From JAGQTE01 sp964648005 (lineage in GTDB: Bacteria > Actinomycetota > Acidimicrobiia > Acidimicrobiales > Acidimicrobilacustridaceae), in the NCBI GenBank assembly GCA_964648005.1, contig CAZYKR010000273.1, forward strand, positions 1 through 5,759: 5,759 nucleotides of DNA. The letters run 5' to 3'. Below the pieces are notes generated by a model. That model worked only from the letters and a program-made list of their open reading frames with translations, was not told the DNA's origin and searched no databases. Every line of letters starts with the position of its first letter. Positions within the stretch are counted from its first letter, which is position 1. The translations under genes were made by a program, and so were the position numbers. Of the stretch, positions 5,615-5,759 are shown one piece after another.

Positions 5615-5759
5615 TCAGGCGGCGTTCGCCTCCATGACGGAGAGGACCTCGTCGGCACGGGCCGTGGTCACCGATGCGGCGTCGTCGCCGGCGGAGATCT
5701 GGTCGCCGCGCACGTCGACGACGTAGACGAACCGACCGTCGGCCGTGACCCCGACGGTC
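5615..5759 (-). CDS. C-terminal fragment of an unrecognised protein
   Basis: An open frame enters from the right edge on the minus strand and ends at TGA 5617-5615, giving 47 visible residues. The codon pattern, with G or C in almost every third position, is that of a real gene in this genome. The sequence has two strand-like stretches around a turn (TVGVTADGRFVYVVDV, then RGDQISAG) and an acidic/alanine-rich helical end (TARADEVLSVMEANAA). I do not recognise the family. Its start and any signal peptide lie outside the window. It is tail to tail with the VOC gene with no intervening base. Confidence 0.6.
   Translation of the reverse strand, partial: TVGVTADGRFVYVVDVRGDQISAGDDAASVTTARADEVLSVMEANAA

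Overview
This window is GC-rich DNA, by eye around 70% G+C, packed with closely spaced genes. Several genes start with GTG and follow purine-rich ribosome-binding sites. Together with an F420-type (deazaflavin-dependent) nitroreductase homologue, this points to a high-GC actinobacterium. An Acidimicrobiia-type organism is my best guess; no rRNA or marker gene is present to prove it.

Layout. (1) Positions 1-2307, plus strand: the last 50 codons of an EAL-domain protein (cyclic-di-GMP phosphodiesterase family) overlap the start of a 717-residue winged-helix/AAA+ ATPase. This ATPase resembles the family often annotated as 'ATPase with chaperone activity, associated with Flp pilus assembly'. It carries a long C-terminal extension behind a Pro/Thr linker, and I read the end of that extension as a degenerate GGDEF domain (YGRDH in place of GGDEF). 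(2) Positions 2317-3058, minus strand: a small two-helix membrane protein with the CPCHLP signature of MerE, and upstream of it a deazaflavin-dependent nitroreductase family protein. A TACCC-CCTA-GGGTA inverted repeat sits exactly on the start of the MerE-like gene and looks like a CsoR/CstR-type operator. (3) Positions 3059-3132: the only divergent promoter region, 74 bp, holding a perfect 7-bp inverted repeat with a 4-nt spacer. (4) Positions 3133-5614, plus strand: a likely operon of a formylglycine-type sulfatase without a signal peptide, a DUF1801-plus-MORN-repeat fusion and a VOC (glyoxalase/epimerase-fold) protein. (5) Positions 5615-5759, minus strand: the C-terminus of an unrecognised protein that abuts the VOC gene tail to tail.

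How the genes may work together. The first pair is the most coherent: a c-di-GMP-related protein is translationally coupled to an AAA+ ATPase that itself seems to carry a c-di-GMP-enzyme-like domain, which suggests nucleotide-dependent control of an ATPase, possibly one linked to surface appendages. The other genes look like accessory metabolic and stress functions (metal or thiol handling, F420 redox, sulfate-ester hydrolysis) without an obvious shared pathway. There is no sign of CRISPR arrays, tRNA or rRNA genes, transposons or phage genes.
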